From the NCBI GenBank assembly GCA_007449985.2, contig VIIQ02000010.1, positions 806,001-870,000 on the forward strand: a stretch of 64,000 nucleotides of DNA. Direction: 5' to 3'. Position numbers and translations under genes: made by a program. The notes under the pieces were generated by a model that was given only the letters and a program-made list of their open reading frames with translations, was not told the DNA's origin and did not search any database. Every line of letters starts with the position of its first letter. Within the stretch, counting starts at the first letter, position 1. This document shows positions 59,858-64,000 of the stretch, piece after piece. The stretch comes from Desmodesmus armatus. Taxonomy: Eukaryota; Chlorophyta; Chlorophyceae; Sphaeropleales; Scenedesmaceae.

Positions 59858-61089
59858 GCAGTGGCCCTGGAGTGCTGACAGTCTATGCTGTTGTGATTGA
59901 TGGTGGTTGTGGCTCCTGGCAAAGGCATGTGACCTGATTTGAGGAGAGTGATTAAAGCACTGTGACATCAGTGTCAAGCCATGTGAAGTATCTTGCTGAC
60001 GTATTTGTCACTGTGACTTGATATATTGCATTCAAGGTAGACCCAATCCAGTAGTATGAATTATTGTCTCTACTGAGTAGCGCTTGCAGTACCGTGTACT
60101 GCTGATGCAACCTCCTTGGCCACCTCATCTCCTCAAACCGTTTCCTCAAACCATTCATGTTCACCAATCATGACATAGCATAGTTACCAGGTGAGACACC
60201 CAAGCCACCGTGTTGTCATGACAGCGCTACAAACCTGAACACATGCCAAAGAAATGCGATGTGGCAAACAACAGCTCATGCAATCATTCCTGGACAAAGT
60301 GACAAGGCAGACGCACTCCTGCCTGTCTCAACATGGCATGCAAACACTGTGCGCAGCACACCACAAGCTACCACAGACCACCCACTGAGCACATCTCTAC
60401 GCATGATGTGCGTCTGGGGGCAAGCTGGAACAACAAGCACAGCAGCAGCTGCTGCTAGAGTCTGATAGACAACGAGCTCAGTCAAGGTAAAAATGGTGCT
60501 GGCAGCGCAGGTCTTGGCCGCTCCACTGCAGGGTAGCTGCCTTGGCAGAGCCTGCAAGCAGGAACACACACGAAACACAGCATGCCTGAGTGTCTGCAGC
60601 CGTGCACACAAGCAAAGCCCCTGGCTGTACATAATGCAAGTCAGACACTGCACTGCTGCTGGCCTAGCAGTGCGGTAATACTCTGCAGCACAGCCAGCTG
60701 ATAGGTGCTGCTAGTCTAGCCGCCTGGAAACCACCTGCATAGAACCAAGGCCATGTGTGATCAAAAAGCTTCATGCGCACAGTAGTCAGCATTGTCAGAC
60801 CGCTGCAAGCTGGCCCGCCTGGTCGCTCACCCTGCCAGGAGCATTGCCGGCACTCCTTGCCTTGCCGCTGCATTTGGAACGCCCCACGACACTTGAGGGG
60901 CAGACCTGCAGCACAGCCGGCCAGCGCTGATGGTATGTCAGCACAGATCAGCACAGCAGCACACTTGGGTGAGATGTGAAAGGCACACCTTGAAAGAATA
61001 CATAAATGGGACGGCGTGTGACGGCTTCCATTGGAAGGATGGCGCACAGGCTCGTAGTGTCTTGACATGCTGAGCTACTCCCCCACACG
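59858..61089. other. Intergenic, no gene supported
   Basis: Downstream of TBCA and before the satellite array. Open frames are short and I recognise none. Confidence 0.5.
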
Positions 61090-62660
61090 CTTGGGGAGAG
61101 GGTGCGTGAGCGAGGGGGAAGTGCTGCAAATGTGGGTGCATGAGTAGCTGACGCAACACATGTATGGTGAAGGGTGGGGAAGGGTTGACCCCAGGCTTGT
61201 AGGTGCCAACAGATGTTAGGCTACCGGCCAAGGCCTGAGCATGGAGGGTGCGGGTGCATGAGGTGAGGGGTTGAATGCAGGTGCAGGAGACGCGTGTAAG
61301 GCAAAGGGTGGGGAAGGGTTGACCCCAGGCTTGTAGGTGCCAACAGATGTTGGGCTACCGACCAAGGCCTGAGCATGGAGGGTGCGGGTGCAGATGCATG
61401 TGATGCATGCGCTCGAGAGGTCTCAGGGGAGCAAGGGGGGAGCGCAAGCTTGTAGGCGCCCACAACGTGCGGCTACCGACCAAGGCTTGGGCATGCAAGA
61501 GTGTGCGTGCATGAGTGAGGGGTTGAATGCAGCTGCAGGAGACGCGTGTAAGGCAAAGAGTGGGGAAGGGTTGACCCCAGGCTTGTAGGTGCCAACAGAT
61601 GTTAGGCTACCGACCAAGGCCTGAGCATGGAGGGTGCGGGTGCAGATGCATGTGATGCATGCGCTCGAGAGGTCTCAGGGGAGCAAGGGGGGAGCGCAAG
61701 CTTGTAGGCGCCCACAACGTGCGGCTACCGACCAAGGCTTGGGCATGCAAGAGTGTGCGTGCATGAGTGAGGGGTTGAATGCAGCTGCAGGAGACGCGTG
61801 TAAGGCAAAGGGTGGGGGAGGGTTGACCCCAGGCTTGTAGGTGCCAACAGATGTTAGGCTACCGGCCAAGGCCTGGGCATGGAGGGTGTGCAGATGCTTG
61901 CGATGCATGCGCCTTGGAAGCTTCAGAAAGGATGAGGGGTGCGCTAGCTTGTAGGCGCCCCCAGTCGGGCGGCTACCGACCAAGGCTTGGGCATGCAAGA
62001 GTGTGCGTGCATGATTGAGGGGTTGAATGCAGGTGCAGGAGGCGCGTGTAAGGCAAAGGTTGGGGAAGGGTTGACCCCAGGCTTGTAGGTGCCAACAGAT
62101 GTTAGGCTACCGACCAAGGCCTGAGCATGGAGGGTGCGGGTGCAGATGCATGTGATGCATGCGCTCGAGAGGTCTCAGGGGAGCAAGGGGGGAGCGCAAG
62201 CTTGTAGGCGCCCACAACGTGCGGCTACCGACCAAGGCTTGGGCATGCAAGAGTGTGCGTGCATGAGTGAGGGGTTGAATGCAGCTGCAGGAGACGCGTG
62301 TAAGGCAACGGGTGGGGAAGGGTTGACCCCAGGCTTGTAGGTGCCAACAGATGTTAGGCTACCAACCAAGGCCTGGGCATGGAGGGTGCGCGTGCAGATG
62401 CATGTGATGCATCGCTATGGAGGTCTCAGGACGGATGGGGGGTGCGCAAGCTTGTAGGCGCCCCCAATCGGGCAGCTACCGACCAAGGCTTGGGCATGCA
62501 AGAGTGTGCGTGCATGAGTGGGCGGGTGAATGCAGGTGCAGGAGACGCGTGTAAGGCAACGGGTGGGGAAGGGTTGACCCAGGCTTGTAGGTGCCAACAG
62601 ATGTTAGGCTACCGGCCAAGGTCTGAGCATGGAGGGTGTGGGTGTATGCGTGAGGGAGTG
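61090..62660. repeat. Satellite array of two alternating ~125-bp monomers
   Basis: Monomer A (aggcttgtaggtgccaacag...gctaccgaccaaggcc) starts near 61193, 61327, 61577, 61830, 62079, 62331 and 62581. Monomer B (agcttgtaggcgcccacaac...gctaccgaccaaggct) starts near 61447, 61698, 61946, 62199 and 62449. A and B are related to each other, and the A-B pair repeats every ~250 bp. The first two A copies are only 134 bp apart, with no B between them. Open frames of 64-68 codons recur with the period but look incidental. Confidence 0.9.
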
Positions 62661-62763
62661 GGCAGGTGATTGCAGCTGCTTGTGTGGTCCAGGAGCAGTA
62701 GTGGAGGCCTGTCTTCTGGCCTTGTGAGTGGTGCCTGGCAGCTCCACCGCAACCCGAACCAGA

Positions 62764-63640
62764 TGCTACGCCCCATGACATAAAGCACTTATCTTGTGGG
62801 TCGAGGGCCAGCTCCGTGCGTCCACCAGGCCTTGACAGCCCCAACAGGGGCTTGCTGCTGCTGTGGAAGGAGGCACTGTCTCGTCCGTGTGCAGCTGCGC
62901 ATGCTGTTCAGACTTGACAAAGAAACCCAAAGCTGCAGAAGTCATGCCCGCTGAAAGCTGCCTTGAGTTGAGGAGCTGCTCGAGAGCTGTCCCGAAATGC
63001 CATGGACAGCTGCCAGAACTCCCTGCTGTTGCACATACTGTATCCAAACGCACGAGCATCGATGCACTGAAAAGATAGGGCAAGTATACACCCGAACGAC
63101 AAGGCATGTGAAGAACGAACAAGGACTTGCGTGGCTACCGGGTATGGGATGTGCTTTCATTTGCTACAGGCTTCATTATTGGACATCAAGCTTGCAAAAA
63201 TAAAGATGTGAGAGCATGCCTGATGGTGGATGCCATGTGCCAAGATACTTGTACCCAAAAAACGAGAAGGGGTTGTTACAAGGGACATTCTGACAGTTAT
63301 ATGACCGCAGTAGCACCAGTCAACATGCTTGCCCTGACAAGACACGCTTATCATAACTCGACTGTGATCCTGAATCGTGTCAATGCTCCTTGATACGGCA
63401 GCAACTAGACTGTACCTGTAGTCGGTCAATCCCACACTTCAGGTGTGCAGGACAAGGGGAAAAGAACAGCTGTACTCGTCCTGGCACATCAACGCATTCC
63501 CCAGAAGGCTTTAGATGTGTACCTGCTCGTAGCTGGTGCATAATCCGAATATGGTGCACACTTCGAAAATTGGCAAGCTGCTGTGTTATCAAGGCCCGGG
63601 GCCCAGCTGCAGTCGGCATGGCAACAGCCCAGCAGCAGCA
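62764..63640 (-). CDS. Possible exons of an unidentified gene at the right edge
   Basis: Two open segments on the minus strand could be exons. About 63620-63412 reads RALITQQLANFRSVHHIRIM and ends KCGIDRLQ at a good donor (CAG|GTACAG). About 63075-62764 follows a CTTTTCAG acceptor and stays open for about 100 codons in one frame (FGTALEQLLNSRQLSAGMTS). I do not recognise the product, cannot fix the phase between the two, and the gene would continue past the window. Confidence 0.25.
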
Positions 63641-64000
63641 AGGCGACCAACACTCAGAAAGCAGTGCTGGACACTAGAAAATGCGCTGTCAGCAGGTCTG
63701 CTTCTGGTCTGTGGCTGCAGAACACATTGCCTCCAACTACCCCACCATGTTGACCAGCACCACCCCCTCAGGGGCAGGCTGCAAGTCCCCCCCCCCTCAC
63801 TCACTCACCCCCTGCACTGCTGACAGCGTCGACACAGGGTGTAGGCAAGCAGGGCAGCACACTGTGCAACTGGCGAATGCCCGCCAACTCTGCTGCAGCA
63901 GCAGCAGTGCATGCCCCATCTATCACAGCTTCCACACACAGCGCAGGCAAGCAGGGCAGCACAGCAACAGTCACGACTTGGGGCGACCCCGAAGCAGCAA
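63641..64000. other. Window edge, unassigned
   Basis: CAG-rich sequence with a C-run near 63789. Nothing can be supported here. Confidence 0.4.

Noticed and set aside
61382..62340. Repeated 64-68-codon frames in the satellite array
   Set aside because: They are periodic open frames set by the satellite period, with Cys/Arg-rich low-information products.
61090..62660. CRISPR array
   Set aside because: This is a eukaryotic context, the monomers are ~125 bp and adjoin without unique spacers, and there are no cas genes.

Overview
This window reads as nuclear DNA of a green alga (Chlorophyta, most likely Chlorophyceae). Genes are split into short exons by many GT-AG introns, and both introns and exons carry CAG/CTG repeats that encode poly-Gln or poly-Ala. 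Long C/G runs sit beside many splice sites. TGTAA, the poly(A) signal of chlorophyceans, lies at or just after several stop codons. The proteins fit a photosynthetic eukaryote: a KEA3-type K+/H+ antiporter with a transit-like leader, a DUF3054 membrane protein with a plastid-like leader, mitochondrial proteins and a TBCA. The species cannot be named from this sequence alone.

Layout, left to right: AFG1/LACE1-type mitochondrial ATPase (-, 489-4850); an unrecognised Lys/Ala-rich protein, probably nuclear (+, 5148-6663); a DUF3054 membrane protein (-, 9052-10438); a large unrecognised protein with two membrane segments, a coiled coil and a basic tail (+, ~11337-18852); TRM5 tRNA(m1G37) methyltransferase (-, 19826-25402); a 281-bp MITE (25562-25842); XRCC4 (+, 26083-29422); a Stc1-like zinc-motif protein (+, 30331-30807); a PLAC8 protein (-, 31909-33004); a GH79 beta-glucuronidase/heparanase-like type II membrane protein (-, 34224-38612); a KEA3-like antiporter (-, 41482-48178); three identical 730-bp tandem units (48402-50591); a SAM-carrier-like mitochondrial carrier (-, 51869-54971); RRS1 ribosome biogenesis factor (-, 55272-58174); TBCA tubulin cofactor A (+, 58761-59857); a two-monomer satellite array (61090-62660); and an unidentified partial gene at the right edge.

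The genes are unrelated housekeeping and accessory functions and do not form a pathway. Divergent pairs include AFG1/5148 gene, TRM5/XRCC4 and RRS1/TBCA.

The most striking feature is structural. At least five genes (AFG1, TRM5, XRCC4, PLAC8, KEA) carry local tandem copies of an exon or exon part plus flanking intron, at various stages of decay. One, in XRCC4, still has an intact acceptor and reading frame and could act as an alternative last exon. In the large coiled-coil gene the same process appears to have yielded functional phase-1 repeat exons. Other leads are the MITE with four internal C-run/TTTAGGCT subrepeats, a 48-bp hairpin inside TRM5, an apparent 1-nt frameshift in the TRM5 core, and a mitochondrial carrier that has lost one signature motif.

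Exon boundaries were read by eye from splice signals, phase and family similarity. Gene spans run from start to stop codon and include introns.
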